Source of the DNA: Botrytis cinerea B05.10
Lineage: Eukaryota; Ascomycota; Leotiomycetes; Helotiales; Sclerotiniaceae
Reading direction: 5' to 3'
NCBI RefSeq assembly: GCF_000143535.2
Contig: NC_037314.1
Span: 1,984,001-2,048,000 of the forward strand
Length of the DNA stretch: 64,000 nt
Made by a program: the position numbers and the translations under genes. The first letter of the stretch is position 1, and each line of letters opens with the position of its first letter. This document shows positions 11,219 through 22,156 of this stretch, one piece after another. A model generated the notes under the pieces. The model had not been told where the DNA came from, ran no database searches, and saw only the letters and a list, made by a program, of their open reading frames with translations.

Positions 11219-11918
11219 GTCTGCGACTGATTAGATTATAATGTAGGAATATCTGTAATGCGCGAAAGTAACATGTACTCTCAATTTCGGATTCTTCGCA
11301 CAAAACGAGGTTCTCGTTTGTAGCGCGCGATGTAGCTAAGACGTGACGATCAATTGAAACAAAGCGCCACGGAAGTATTGTATTTTTGGCATAAGCTCGT
11401 TCATTGTACGCCCCCTACCTGGACATTATACCTATCGACGACTGTATTCAATTGTATATGCTTTGGGCAAAGACAGCTGGGTTTTCGTGTTCCCTCTCGA
11501 GAAACAGTGACTTTCTCCATCAAGCCAAAGTGAATGTAAAAAGGTAATCGAGAACCTTGGGAGCTTATCAAGTGAATCAGAGCTTGGCGAAGCTCCTGTG
11601 GATCCAATCGCAACCACCCTCTGCAAGGCTATGTGCCTAGCCTCACCAAAGTAAACAAAATCACCACCAAAACGCCCCTCGCCGTCGCACCTCAAAAACT
11701 CATTCAAATCCCCCGGGACAGATTTTTTCGAGATCACACAATCTTCCTCTTTTCAGATCTGCAACAAAGTTTATAATTTCCCCATAGGTCCCGTAGTTGA
11801 ATTTCCTCTCAGACGTGCAACAAAACTTTCGAGAAGTCAAAGGTTGCGAGGCTGACCTACCAATTCAACACCCGCAACTTTATTTTCAGCAATAACAACA
11901 ACACCTTCGTGATAAGCC
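11219..11918. other. Intergenic region (700 bp)
   Basis: Divergent spacer between two uncharacterised genes. Reverse-strand frames at 11401-11737 look non-coding. The stretch just before 11919 (AACAACAACACC-like, purine-poor) looks like a 5' leader. Confidence 0.45.
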
Positions 11919-12656
11919 ATGGACGATATCGAACTCGAAGATGATTCTGCCGCTATGGCAGCCATGATGGGCTTCTCTGGGTTTGGAAACCAAGACTCTC
12001 GTTCTAAGAAACGTAAATTTAATGCTGCGACGGATGCATTTGTCGAAGGCGCAGAGTTAGAAAAGATCGACCGGGGAGGAAAGAAGGGACAGGGAAGTGG
12101 TGGGAATCAAATCCCATTGGGAAAGACGAGGGTTATAGGAGCGAAAGCCGAGGAGAAAAGAAACGAAGAGGAGATCGATTTGGGGGATGACGAGGATGGA
12201 GAGGATGAGGGACCAAGATATCTGGATACGAGTGCGCCGCCCCCGATATTCGATGGGATTGAGGGAGGAGAACATGCCTTAGGCCAGGATGGTATATCGG
12301 AAGATCCGGCGTTAGTTGAGGAAAAACGAAAAGCGCAAGAGCAGGTTGATGCGATTCTAGCTGCTGCGCCTGAATTTGCCGAGACCAATACGTCGCAACC
12401 AGTCCCGGGACATTCACATGGCCTTCCGGAAAGACCAGTGCATGGTAATCTAGGATTTTCAGGAAATGGTGGGAATAGGAGGGGAGGAAGGGGTGGAGGG
12501 AGTGATGCAGGAAGCATGGCAAGTTCAAGGCCGAGTGGACGGGGTGCGTTTAACAAGACATGGTATGAGGGATACTATGATCGAAGTTTCAACGAGAACC
12601 CATGGGCAAAACTGGAGGAAAGGATGGGACTGGAAGCCAAGGGCGCCTGGGTATGA
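11919..12656 (+). CDS. Conserved acidic/RGG-like nuclear protein, function unknown
   Basis: A single exon gives 245 residues. The N terminus is MDDIELEDDSAAMAAMMGF followed by a basic SKKRKF patch that could be a nuclear localisation signal. The middle is strongly acidic (DLGDDEDGEDEGPRYLD) and precedes a short predicted helix. A Gly/Arg-rich stretch (GNRRGGRGGGSD) resembles RNA-binding RGG boxes. The C-terminal block FNKTWYEGYYDRSFNENPW looks like the most conserved part. Composition suggests an RNA-associated nuclear protein; I cannot name the family. Confidence 0.75.
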   Translation: MDDIELEDDSAAMAAMMGFSGFGNQDSRSKKRKFNAATDAFVEGAELEKIDRGGKKGQGSGGNQIPLGKTRVIGAKAEEKRNEEEIDLGDDEDGEDEGPRYLDTSAPPPIFDGIEGGEHALGQDGISEDPALVEEKRKAQEQVDAILAAAPEFAETNTSQPVPGHSHGLPERPVHGNLGFSGNGGNRRGGRGGGSDAGSMASSRPSGRGAFNKTWYEGYYDRSFNENPWAKLEERMGLEAKGAWV

Positions 12657-13034
12657 ATGTAGAAGGGACATGGAAATACTTATAGAGGAGGACATTTACA
12701 GACCGTTCTTACAAGATCACTTCTGATTTGGGGGGGATAATTTCTGGAAGACTGACTGTGTGTGTGAGAGTGCAAATTGAGGCGCAGATCTCGCTGTAGC
12801 ATGAGAATAAGCATCAGATGCCCAACGGGAGAAATGGAAGTATATACAAGCATACATAGATGGATGAGAGGTTGGACTTCGGCTGCCTTGCTACACGTAA
12901 AACAAATAAGATTGAATTCTGTACAACGGTAACACTCAGGAACATCTTGAGAAATTTGATAGCAACATTCAATTAAGTCCTAGACTTTGGAAGGGTATAT
13001 CTTAGTAGTGATCTAGAATACAATAAGTTTACAG
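12657..13034. other. Convergent 3' spacer (378 bp)
   Basis: Between two converging genes; expected to hold both 3' UTRs and polyadenylation signals. No other feature seen. Confidence 0.5.
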
Positions 13035-14962
13035 CTAATCAGCAAAACCCTCAAACTCAACATCAGCATCATCCTCGATCTTTCTCTTTTTCACCTGCTC
13101 TATCAAATCCTGTAATTCTTTCTCCTTTGCTTGCTCTTCTTTCTTTTCTTCGTCTGTCATCTTTTCCAGTCTTTCGATCTCTCTCTTTCTCTTCTTCTTT
13201 TCTCGCTTCAACTCTTTGAGATCTTGCTTCTCGTGTTTCTGACTCCAAGCTTCTCTTTGCTTCTTCTTTGCTATTTGCTCTTCAGTTGGTACATATGGCC
13301 CGGCATTCTTCGCTTCCTCCATCGCTACTCTTCTGGCTTTCTCTCTGATCTTATCTTTATATGCATACTCAGACATATCTAATTTGATGCCCAAGGTTTT
13401 GTCACCTTCCCACTTCTTTAGTTCAGGCATTTTTGGTAACCTTACAAGTGCCCAAGCATTGCCCAGGTCAGTCCAGTCAAGATCTGCAACTCTAAATATA
13501 CTACTTGCTTGATGTTTTGAATACGCCTGAACCCAACTGACAAACGCACGTTGTCCTTTATCATAAAGAGCACGATCTGAGAGAACTTCTTTGCGCATCT
13601 TTGAAATGAGAATCTTAGCAGCCTCACCAGTCGTGCTGATTTCAGGCCGTTTCAGGGGTGTAATTGGGGTTTTACGGATCTCGAGAAACGGGATATAATC
13701 TTCCTCGCGTCCTGGTTGTAGGAAAATCACACTCAATCCTTTTCGCCCAGCTCGACCCGCTCTTCCGCATCTGTGAAGGAACACTTTCGGGTCTGACGGT
13801 GGATCGATTTGTACTACTAAGTCGACCTGAGGTATGTCGAGACCTCTTGCGGCAACATCTGTAGTGAGAAGTATCGTCGGGCTGACTGCTGCGACATATT
13901 TTGAGAAATTTCTTTGCCTTACGTTAGGTGGGTGCTTGCCATGTAAGGAAACTAAGCCAAATTGTTTAGGCAATACTGCCTCAAGTAAAGGTTGGAAGTA
14001 ATCGACGGCAGCGCAAGTCGAAAGATAGATGATAGATTTCTGAGGAGTTGGTTCAAGCTGTGATAGTAAAGATAGCAACGCAGGAAACTTGTGGGTTGGT
14101 GGAGTCAGTAGGTAAGACATTTGAAGACTCGCAGGGGTCATCTTATCCCCCCCTCCAGCCCCTTTAACCTTCACAGCGATTTTCACTGGATTCCTCAGAC
14201 CAACCCTAACTATCTCTCCTACTGCTTCACTGACACTGGCACTGAAAAGACCCGTCCTCCTCTGCTTTGGTAGGCGACCGAGAATCTTCTGTAAATCATC
14301 CTTGAAACCTAGATCCAATAACCTATCTGCTTCGTCCAAAACCAAAACCTCGAACGAAGATTGTGGGCAATGAACATGCGGAGATGAAAGCAGTTCTAGT
14401 AATCTACCGGGTGTCGAGATGAGAAGATTGGGACTATTCTTAAGAAATCTGCTGAGGTCTTGCGCCGGAGTAGTTGTGCCCCCAAGTAGAAGTTGTGGGA
14501 TTACTCTCAAGGTAGATGAAGGCTTTCGTTTCTCGCCTTCCTCCAATGGTTGCAGTGCTTCCGCAGATGGCTCGTGAAATTTGAGTAAAGATGTGAGGAC
14601 CGAATGGATTTGGGTCGCAAGCTCTCGAGTTGGGGAGACAATTATAGCTCCTACATGGTGTTTCTTAAGAGGTTCCTCCAATCGCAGCAACTTTTCCACA
14701 ACAGGTATCAAAAAGGACAAAGTTTTCCCACTACCTGTAACAGCCTTAAAGTTATTAGTACGAGGTTTGCATGATGATATACTAGACCTACCTCAACAAC
14801 GACATCTTTGTTCCCCATAAACAGGGGAATGGTAGATGCTTGTACTGGAGTCATTTTTTCGAACCCCATTGAAGAGATGGCATCTAATACCCATTCCGCC
14901 AATGAAGGCGTGAGAGCATCCCAAGCTCTTGGGTCTTTCTTTTTCTCGCCCTCAATCGCCAT
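13035..14962 (-). CDS. SPB4: ATP-dependent rRNA helicase Spb4 (DEAD-box)
   Basis: Two exons, 14962-14792 and 14744-13035, give 626 residues with a 47-nt intron. Spb4 remodels pre-60S ribosomal particles in the nucleolus. All helicase motifs are visible: the Q-motif region [14 protein letters not shown], Walker A AVTGSGKT created by the splice, [19 protein letters not shown] in [16 protein letters not shown] (FSASVSEA), [14 protein letters not shown] and [11 protein letters not shown]. The Spb4-type C-terminal extension follows, ending in a Lys/Glu coiled-coil tail and EFEGFAD. Length and N-terminal block ([17 protein letters not shown]) match the Spb4 family and not other DEAD-box subfamilies. 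It diverges from DGK1. Confidence 0.95.
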
Positions 14963-15731
14963 GGTTGTGCTGTAATGGTTGTGAAGCTTGCTGGTCTTTT
15001 CAACGTTTTTAGTTTTCCGTCGATGGAATTTTCTTATCTTATCGGAATCAGCATTTTTTTCCGGGTCCGACCACCCTTGCCGGCAATGCACCTTTCCCTC
15101 CATTCAAGGTTCAAACACTTTCTGCTCTCATACGTCAGACGGATGAATGCAAGAAATGCTACTTTGCCAATTTGTCCAAATATTGGCACAGTAGACAGAG
15201 ACTGTGATATTGACAGGAAGACAGCGACGAGCGAGAGGAACATTGAAAAATGTAGTAGTATTACATTTTACATCAGTAGCTTCGTTTTCTTCCCTCGGGT
15301 TTCCAGCATCAATTTCACATGTAAAATTGGTCGTGGGCGCGTGCTTAGTCATGCTTTTCAGGAATACAGAGCAGTAATCTTCTACACAATTCTTCTGTGC
15401 CGCGTCCGGGTCGTCTTATCAGTCCGTGTCTCATTCATTCAATCTCCGTTGACACTTAAAAAAGAAACCATCATATAACATAACCCATGTGCCACGTCTT
15501 CACGCGGCGCAAAAAGTCATCATATCTTTCTTCAACAATGCAGCTCAGTCTGCACTTCCCGTGCCTTCTCACACAATAAATTCACTTGATATAACTCCCC
15601 ACAACGACGTAGAACGCTCTTCACGGAAAGACAGACATCTAGTCTCTACCGTCTCGTTATTGCGAATATTTGCCTTTAGTCGACGGACACTCGCCGGTGT
15701 CATTCCAGTGCCTTGTTTGCCAAATTTTGCA
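14963..15731. promoter_or_regulatory. Divergent promoter region SPB4 / DGK1 (769 bp)
   Basis: Shared upstream region. An open frame continues upstream of the DGK1 ATG to 15489 but has no ATG there. I read it as leader, though a missed upstream exon cannot be excluded. No gene supported. Confidence 0.45.
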
Positions 15732-16916
15732 ATGTCGAGATCATTTTCAGATATCCCGGCCACTCCGCGTGTCATATCTCCGTCTCCAACCCCGTCGGAA
15801 CTATCTCAAAATGGAGAGTATTTTGGACCTATGACCAGATCTGCGAGAAAGAGGCTGTCAGCGCAGACGCTCCCAATAGATGAAGGAATAGACGAGGGTG
15901 AAACAGACCCCGAGGACTCAGCTATTGAGTTGGATAGATCCAGGACAAGGAGCCGAAGTCCTCTGAAATCTCGAAAAGCAGCAACTTCCACAGTAAAGAA
16001 TACGAAAAAGTCTTCCAAGCCTACAGATAATGTCCGTCCAGAAGAAACAAATGGTACAAATGGAAAGGCGTCAAATGGGCACCTGTCCCCCACCAGCGCA
16101 AGATCAGGCTGGAGCTGGAGAGACTTTAGCAGAAGCCCTAGTCCTTTGGGACTCATACCTATTCACAGACAATGGAGGTCGTTCGTACATCGCCACGAAA
16201 TACCAAGAAAAGCGTTGCACGTTTCCATTGGATTCTTCACGATTTGGCTTTATATATCTGGTGTACAAACAAATGCTATTACACCTTACCTAATGGGTGC
16301 CCTTATACCCATAGCAACCGTTGATTATGTCCGACATAATTACCCGGCTTTTAACGGTTTATATGTGCGGTTACTTGGGGCTTTTATGCGGGAAACCGAG
16401 TACGATGGATGGAATGGTGTCATCTGGTATTTACTTGGCGCGTGGATCGTTCTTGGATTCTTTCCGAAAGATGTCGGTGTAATGGGAATACTTCTTTTGA
16501 GCTGGTGTGATACAGCGGCGAGTACTTTTGGGCGGGCCTATGGTAGATATACTCCACGGTTAAGACGTGGTAAATCACTTGCTGGGTCTCTCGCTGCATT
16601 CGGCGTTGGCGTGGTCACCGCAGCCGTGTTTTGGGGATGGTTAGCACCTAGAACCGGCCCCTTTCCCGATGATCTGGACTGGCCCTTTATGTTCTCGGGA
16701 GATTTGACCCTTCCTGCGGGAATCCGGGATCTTATTGGTTTGAATGAGGCTCAAAGCGTCATTTCTGGGGGGTTGGCTTTAGGTATAATGAGTGTTTGGA
16801 CGGGTTTCACGGCGGCAGCTAGTGAGGTGGTAGACATATTTGGGTGGGATGACAACTTGACCATCCCGGTACTCAGTGGGATTGGCATGTGGGGATTTTT
16901 GAAGATATTTGGTTAG
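15732..16916 (+). CDS. DGK1: CTP-dependent diacylglycerol kinase Dgk1
   Basis: A single exon from the first in-frame ATG gives 394 residues. Dgk1 phosphorylates diacylglycerol with CTP in the ER/nuclear envelope, opposing phosphatidate phosphatase and supporting phospholipid supply. Residues 1-150 are a disordered Ser/Pro/Arg-rich cytosolic region. From about 160 the membrane domain begins with IPRKALHVSIGFFTIWLYI and has several hydrophobic helices. The CTP-transferase signature is complete: LLSWCDTAASTFGR, then YGRYTPRLRRGKSLAGSLAAF. The yeast protein is shorter; long N-terminal tails are usual in filamentous fungi. The Sec59/dolichol-kinase relatives are the alternative but lack this exact signature. 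Confidence 0.9.
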   Translation: MSRSFSDIPATPRVISPSPTPSELSQNGEYFGPMTRSARKRLSAQTLPIDEGIDEGETDPEDSAIELDRSRTRSRSPLKSRKAATSTVKNTKKSSKPTDNVRPEETNGTNGKASNGHLSPTSARSGWSWRDFSRSPSPLGLIPIHRQWRSFVHRHEIPRKALHVSIGFFTIWLYISGVQTNAITPYLMGALIPIATVDYVRHNYPAFNGLYVRLLGAFMRETEYDGWNGVIWYLLGAWIVLGFFPKDVGVMGILLLSWCDTAASTFGRAYGRYTPRLRRGKSLAGSLAAFGVGVVTAAVFWGWLAPRTGPFPDDLDWPFMFSGDLTLPAGIRDLIGLNEAQSVISGGLALGIMSVWTGFTAAASEVVDIFGWDDNLTIPVLSGIGMWGFLKIFG

Positions 16917-19167
16917 GAGGATAAAAGGCAATATAATCATAGGCACAGGAGGCGTTCCGGGTAGCTCAGCATAGCGAGCGTTCTAGAGATGAGATGGGGC
17001 GATGACGCATCTTCTAATGTGCATATATGGATTCACTTCACACCGAGTTTATGTCATGTAAGGAGGGAGTACAAAATAGATGTATTAGTAGGACAATCCG
17101 AAAATTCTAAATACCAAGCACAAGCATGCAGTGAGAGATGGGTGGCTAGTTTGACGAAAATTCCGGAATTGAAGCATGTGAGGACATGCTACTCATACCA
17201 CCTCAAAGAATTGGTCGATATCATTCGCTGGCAGGATAAATGATCACAGCCCTGCCAGTTCAATCGTTCTCACCTTTGTACACTGCTGCCGCACCGTTTG
17301 GTTGTAGCTCAACACTAAAATGCACATGGAACATGATATATCTGCAGGCTAGGACCCAGCTACGGAACAACAAAATGTAATCCTTTTGGTAACACATAAA
17401 GTCACTTTGATGGCCTCATGAATAATATATCACTATCAATCCAATGGTCCTCGGACTAGTTGCAAACTTCAGCTGGTCAACTTGCACTAATGGAAGTGGT
17501 TTCTTAGTAATGGAAATCAACGTCTTTGATGCGTTTTGCCATCATGGCGTGCAGGAGTGTTGCTCACAATGCCAGGAAAGGAATCGAGATCTCTGGGACC
17601 AAAAGCAATCCTGTGATCATTTGTCCTGCACATATCGGTGGTTTCTCAAGAACCGAAAAGTAGGTGAAAGATCTCACAATGATTGGTTTCCTTAGATATG
17701 TAATCCGTTCAGAAATCTTCAATATCGGTGTCATTTCTATTCGCCTGCTTTCTCATTCCCGTCCCAATCCGACAAGGGGGGCGTGTTGGGAGGGCATTAA
17801 ACGGTAGAATCTTCAAATTGACAACGCATACAGATGGGAACAAACGAAAGTAAGTCATACTCTCTGCAAGGAGGAGATTTTCGAAAAGCTAATTGTCCAA
17901 TTGCCCAATTGTCCAATTCTCTTGCTAGAAAATCCCAAGATGTCCCAATTGGAAACACCATGCTTAGGTAGCTATGAGACCATCAAATGAGTTGTGCCAC
18001 CTGTACCTACCTAGATACTGAGCACTACTAGCTACTCCAATATGTCACTTAACAATTGTATCATGTTAGGATCTGCTCTCCGGCCCTAAAGCCTAATATT
18101 CCTGCAATGAAGCCCAAATGAAAATCCATTGACCATTGAACGACGAGAAATCTTTCCGCCATGATTATCTTACTTTGCCTTACCAATACCTTGATACCTT
18201 ACTTACCACCTTACATGATCACTTAGCCTTACTACCGATGTTCGTGTGGGAAATCCCAGAAATATCCCACATGGTATATGCATCCAATGCTGCTTTTATG
18301 CCGGGAACCTCAATTCACCTGATTCATCCTTTTACGCTAGCGTGAGCGCGCTTGCTCGTTTGTTCGTCAGTTTTCATGCCTTACTAAATCCTTTTACGGC
18401 ATAGTTCGTTTCCTTGAAAATTATAGAGATTGAATTTGTCCTCCACCACCACTACCACTACCACAACCCTTCCATTGCTTCCTCTTTCCCACCAATCCAA
18501 TCCCCTCGGCATATGCAATCGCAACATGGCCTATCTCTGATCGATGGCATTTTCCATTCTTGGACCAATCCACATCGACTGCGTAAGCCAGAATCTCCAA
18601 GGGTCACCCCATCGAGAATACTACTGCATGTCTGGAGGGGCTCGGGTCAAACGTGAGAGGATGGAAAGGGTGGATTGGAGGAGGCTGATGGTAATGGACT
18701 AGCAAGGAAAGGGGCAAGATAGCAAAAGATCAACCTATCTCGTCCTTCTTGACGCGGGGTCATTGATAAGTAGGTAAGGAAGTTCGGGGTCAAGACAATT
18801 TTCCTATTCCCCCTCCTCAATGCTAGTCCTCTCTAGGTGATTTGGGCCAACTGGCCGTGTATAAAAGGAAGCTTGAGGCCCTCCTCGAAAGAATCTCTTT
18901 CTTCTTCCTTTCAATCCATTCTCAAATCCAATCTCAACTCTACACCGCTTCATACAAACAACTTTACTTTGTCTAACAAACAAGACGTCTCATACTCATT
19001 GACCCTTACATTATTGTCTGTGCTTGACCATTGTATCATATCACCATCAAGATATTACAATTGCATCTTTCCTACAGCAATTCATATCGAAAAAAATTCA
19101 TTCGTCTGAAGTTCTTTGTTGTCGTTTACAAAAATTTAACTTCACTCTAATTATACGCTATTACATC
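16917..19167. other. Long intergenic region (2.25 kb) upstream of the KxDL gene
   Basis: No gene supported. The first part carries the DGK1 3' UTR. At 17885-17930 the string CAATTG/CCAATT recurs (AATTGTCCAATTGCCCAATTG). Around 18000-18017 is TACCTACCTAGATA. From about 18165 to 18235 the pentamer CTTAC recurs many times. At 18440-18470 there is a CCA/CTA triplet repeat. Short open frames such as 17444-17695 look random. Confidence 0.5.
18860..18867 (+). promoter_or_regulatory. TATA box of the KxDL gene
   Basis: TATAAAAG lies 300 bp before the ATG at 19168 in a GC-rich local context, followed by a pyrimidine-rich (TCTTTCTTCTTCC) stretch typical of fungal transcription starts. This implies a leader of roughly 250 nt. 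Confidence 0.45.
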
Positions 19168-19854
19168 ATGGCCTACCAAGCAAGCTACTACCAAACCACC
19201 TCCCTTCCCATTCCCGTTCCTACAAAATCTCAACAAGTTTCCTATTACACTCCGCAAAACACAACTTATGGTGTCTCGCCACCAGAAGCTCCAGAATCTG
19301 TCACTACAGGTTCAGGCATGACGCCTGCATATGGAAATTCCACTTACTCTGCTACCTCCAGTAGTTATGCTGGGAGCGCGAGTGGTGAATATGACAGCAA
19401 CGCTTCCGCCAATGGTGTCGATTTGCAAGAATATATGCAAGATCGATTTTCTGGCGCATTTGATCCACTTCCTTTAGATCGCACTCTAGCAGTTCAAGCA
19501 CAAACGTGAGAATCAAGTCCTAAACACTTACCTTCAATTTTCATCCACTGACATTCCCATCAGATCTGGTTTGTTGAACGCAAAGCATAGAGAAGTCATG
19601 GATTTGCAAGCATTGGCACAACAACGTCTCGCGAGAACTAGAGCGAGATTGCAAGAAGGTTATCAAGATGCTAAGGAGGTGAAGGCGAATTTAGAGTGGA
19701 CTCAACATCGAATGGGGTGAGTCAATTTTTCTATTGTTATTCCACCAAATCTCATATCTAACAACATTCCAGAGCCATGAAAACCAAAGTCTCAAAACGA
19801 CACCCCAAAGAATACGCACAAGCACGCGAGCGTTACCCATCTCCAGAATACTAA
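19168..19854 (+). CDS. KxDL-domain protein (Kxd1-like, BLOC-1/BORC-type subunit)
   Basis: Three exons, 19168-19505, 19564-19716 and 19773-19854, give 190 residues with phases that close correctly. The first 100 residues are a disordered Tyr/Ser/Pro-rich stretch (MAYQASYYQTTSLPIPVP). From VDLQEYMQDRFSGAF a helical domain begins. After splice 1, SGLLNAKHREVMDLQALAQQ leads into a long helix (DAKEVKANLEWTQHRMGAMK) and ends KRHPKEYAQARERYP. This is the fungal KxDL layout: coiled coil ending in a basic K-x-x-x-K-x-Y/HP motif. The protein probably acts in endosomal/vacuolar organelle biogenesis (yeast Kxd1 is in BLOC-1). The family call is moderately sure. Confidence 0.75.
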
Positions 19855-20985
19855 AAGCAAATTCTTCCAAATTGCTTATTTTCTACTTGTATCCGTCGCT
19901 TACAAAAAAAAGTCCCCTTTTTCTTTTCCTTGGTACTGTTCTGTTACCCGCAACCCATGAATTATTGTCTGCGCTGCTTTTATTTTCACGCGAAGCGGAA
20001 CTCCAAGGCATTTTCTAACGAAGTAACGACGATTATGATTGGGTGGAGCGCTTGCTCCCAGTGCGGGGATGGAGCAGCGCTGGTTGAACATGCTCTTTAG
20101 TGCTTGCAGCTGGTAAAAGAGACGCCAGGGCTGCAGTAGTTCCCGTTTGTGCATGGTTCTGCGGGCCCCTGGGAACCAGGTTCTGCAGCTGTGGAGCTGT
20201 ATATGGTGTGGTTGGAATGAGATGGTATGAAATGGTGTGAGACTGAGACCTTGGTATTCTGGTGGAGGGCTTGTTTGTAGAATGATTGGACTGTATTTTT
20301 CATGGGCGTGCGAGGTTGGTTTGAGTACATGCATGAGGGGTGGGTGGGATTTTTGTAAGGCAAAATGAAATGGCGTGGGTCTATCAGGTAATTTTGGGTG
20401 GCTACTGGAGTTAGAACTGGACTGGAGATGAACATGGAGTTGGCAAATACAAGGACTCTTCAAATATATGCGAATGCTTCCGTGTGAGTGGTTGATATGT
20501 GTAAACTGTGACCTGAATAGGTATAGGCAATAGAGTAGTCTGAGAGGGGTAGATATGGGTCCCTTTTGCCTCTGAGACATATCGTGCGTCTTCTTCCCGC
20601 CTGACACCCCACCTGCCCATTTGCATGTCCTTCTACGGACTAGGGGTTGAGAATCGACCCTAATTCAAATGTCCTTATCAAGCTAATGACATAATCAAGT
20701 CTCCTGCTAACCTCCCCGTTTCTCGACTAGGAGTTGGTAGGTACGCTCTGCCATCCTCCTGTTCTCAGTACTTCCTCTGTAATGCAAGGCTAACAAGACC
20801 TTTCCTTCCCTACGTTATACATCAACTCTCTTAGCGCAGAAGTCAAGGAGTCGGTAGGTGCCATGTAAATAGCTCACACGCCCGCTCATCTCATACACAT
20901 TACCCCAAGCATGCCATCCACACACGCATTGGAATATGCTTTCATACCACATTCCCAAGATCAGTGCCAACAGCAAGACTTCTTT
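19855..20985. other. Intergenic region (1.13 kb)
   Basis: Convergent spacer between the KxDL gene and GPI15. A 235-codon reverse frame (19900-20607) has low-complexity His/Ser/Pro content and no family resemblance; two other frames overlap it. No gene supported. Confidence 0.5.
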
Positions 20986-21738
20986 TTATGACAGAATCTC
21001 TTTTGCTCCAACGCCTCCATTAACGCCTCCATTCGCATCCCCATTCGCACCACCCCTCTCCTCCCCTCCAAACAACCCTCTTCTCCCTCCCCTCCAAACT
21101 CTCTCCAGCACCGCTCTCCCAGGTAACAACCTCTCGAAGACAACTACCAACTCTCCCTCTCCCTCCACAACAACCACTAACACATAGCGCACCTCGAAAT
21201 TTGAAAACACCTCGTTAATGTAGATATCTTGAATCTTTTGACTGGGGATAAATCTCGTTTTCGTGGTACTCAGGTATGTTTTCGGGGAACTTGAGATTTG
21301 GAGACCGAGATGGCGGAGGATAAGTAGGGACTCCGAAGTGTGAGGGCGAAGGGTGAGGAAGAGGAGGAGAGCTATGGAAATAGAGATCAGGAGTAGAGGT
21401 GAGAGGAGAGTGCTGAGGGCTTGGAGGCGAAGGAGGATGGAGGGGGGGATGGTGAGTGAGGAGAGGATACTCGGGGGTGGGAGAAGAGTCAGGTAGTAGG
21501 TGTATAGGAGGAGGAGAATGGCGAGGGCGAGCACCACTCGGATGATGTGTGTAAGGATAAGGAGAATGCGAAGGGGGCGGGCGAGAGGTGGGCGGGTGCT
21601 GACGGTGTATTCGATTGTTGTTGGGGATGGGCGCCGGATATAGAGGGTGGGGGGACAGGTAAGCATGGTTAATGCATCGATTGATCTTTGGAGAATAGCT
21701 GAGAGGGTTTGGAGAGTAGAAGATTGAGAGTTACTCAA
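20986..21738 (-). CDS. GPI15: GPI-GlcNAc transferase complex subunit Gpi15 (PIG-H)
   Basis: A single exon of 250 residues. The protein belongs to the ER complex that adds GlcNAc to phosphatidylinositol, the first step of GPI-anchor synthesis. It has a membrane hairpin: one helix near residues 75-95 and one near 105-130. The PIG-H domain follows: ESLLILRHLGLQISS, FIPSQKIQDIYINEVF and RYVLVVVVEGEGELVVVFE, ending in a conserved Leu-rich stretch. The last 25 residues are a Gly/Asn repeat (GGANGDANGGVNGG) of low complexity, encoded by a pyrimidine-rich strand. The start Met is the first of several in frame. Confidence 0.88.
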   Translation of the reverse strand: MSNSQSSTLQTLSAILQRSIDALTMLTCPPTLYIRRPSPTTIEYTVSTRPPLARPLRILLILTHIIRVVLALAILLLLYTYYLTLLPPPSILSSLTIPPSILLRLQALSTLLSPLLLISISIALLLFLTLRPHTSESLLILRHLGLQISSSPKTYLSTTKTRFIPSQKIQDIYINEVFSNFEVRYVLVVVVEGEGELVVVFERLLPGRAVLERVWRGGRRGLFGGEERGGANGDANGGVNGGVGAKEILS

Positions 21739-22156
21739 TGCATATTGTGTGTTGTGATGGGAAATTGGTTTGGGAAGACGAGGCTTATCGATAAGGATTT
21801 TTTTTTTGGACCCAGACGAGGCTGAAAGTCAAAGATTGGATTTTGTAAAATTGTAGATGTAGAATTGATGGTTTGGTATGACTTAAATTTTCATTAGTGG
21901 CAGAGAGTAACATATATCAATGCTAATTTACCCTTCTCATTGTCTGTTTTTTTTTACGAATGCATACGTGGCGGATCTGCAAGCCATTCCGGTCCCCGTG
22001 AGCTTCTCCGAATTTGCCAGATCTAAAGTCTACCTACCTGGTAGGTACTTTGATACAAACGATGATTCCCCATCAGCAGAGTCAGACCTATAGACCAGCT
22101 CTGCATACTCAAAATCTATCAAATTGGCCGCAAATCATCCCCCCCCCATGTCCCGC
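21739..22156. other. Intergenic region (418 bp)
   Basis: Holds the GPI15 promoter and the 3' end of the HUB1-like gene. At 22031-22047 is an inverted repeat TACCTAC-CTG-GTAGGTA. Poly-T runs occur near 21800 and 21947. No gene seen. Confidence 0.5.

Noticed and set aside
12107..12556. 149-codon reverse frame opposite the acidic nuclear protein
   Set aside because: Pro/Ser-rich antisense shadow of the Gly/Glu-rich coding strand.
15489..15731. N-terminal extension of DGK1
   Set aside because: The frame is open but starts with GTG and contains no ATG before 15732; treated as leader.
16956..17000. GGGTAGCTCAGC followed by GTTCTAGA, tRNA-like
   Set aside because: A- and B-like boxes are far too close together and no acceptor stem pairs.
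19900..20607. 235-codon reverse open frame
   Set aside because: Low-complexity His/Ser/Pro composition, no family resemblance, overlapped by other frames; random open frame in a spacer.
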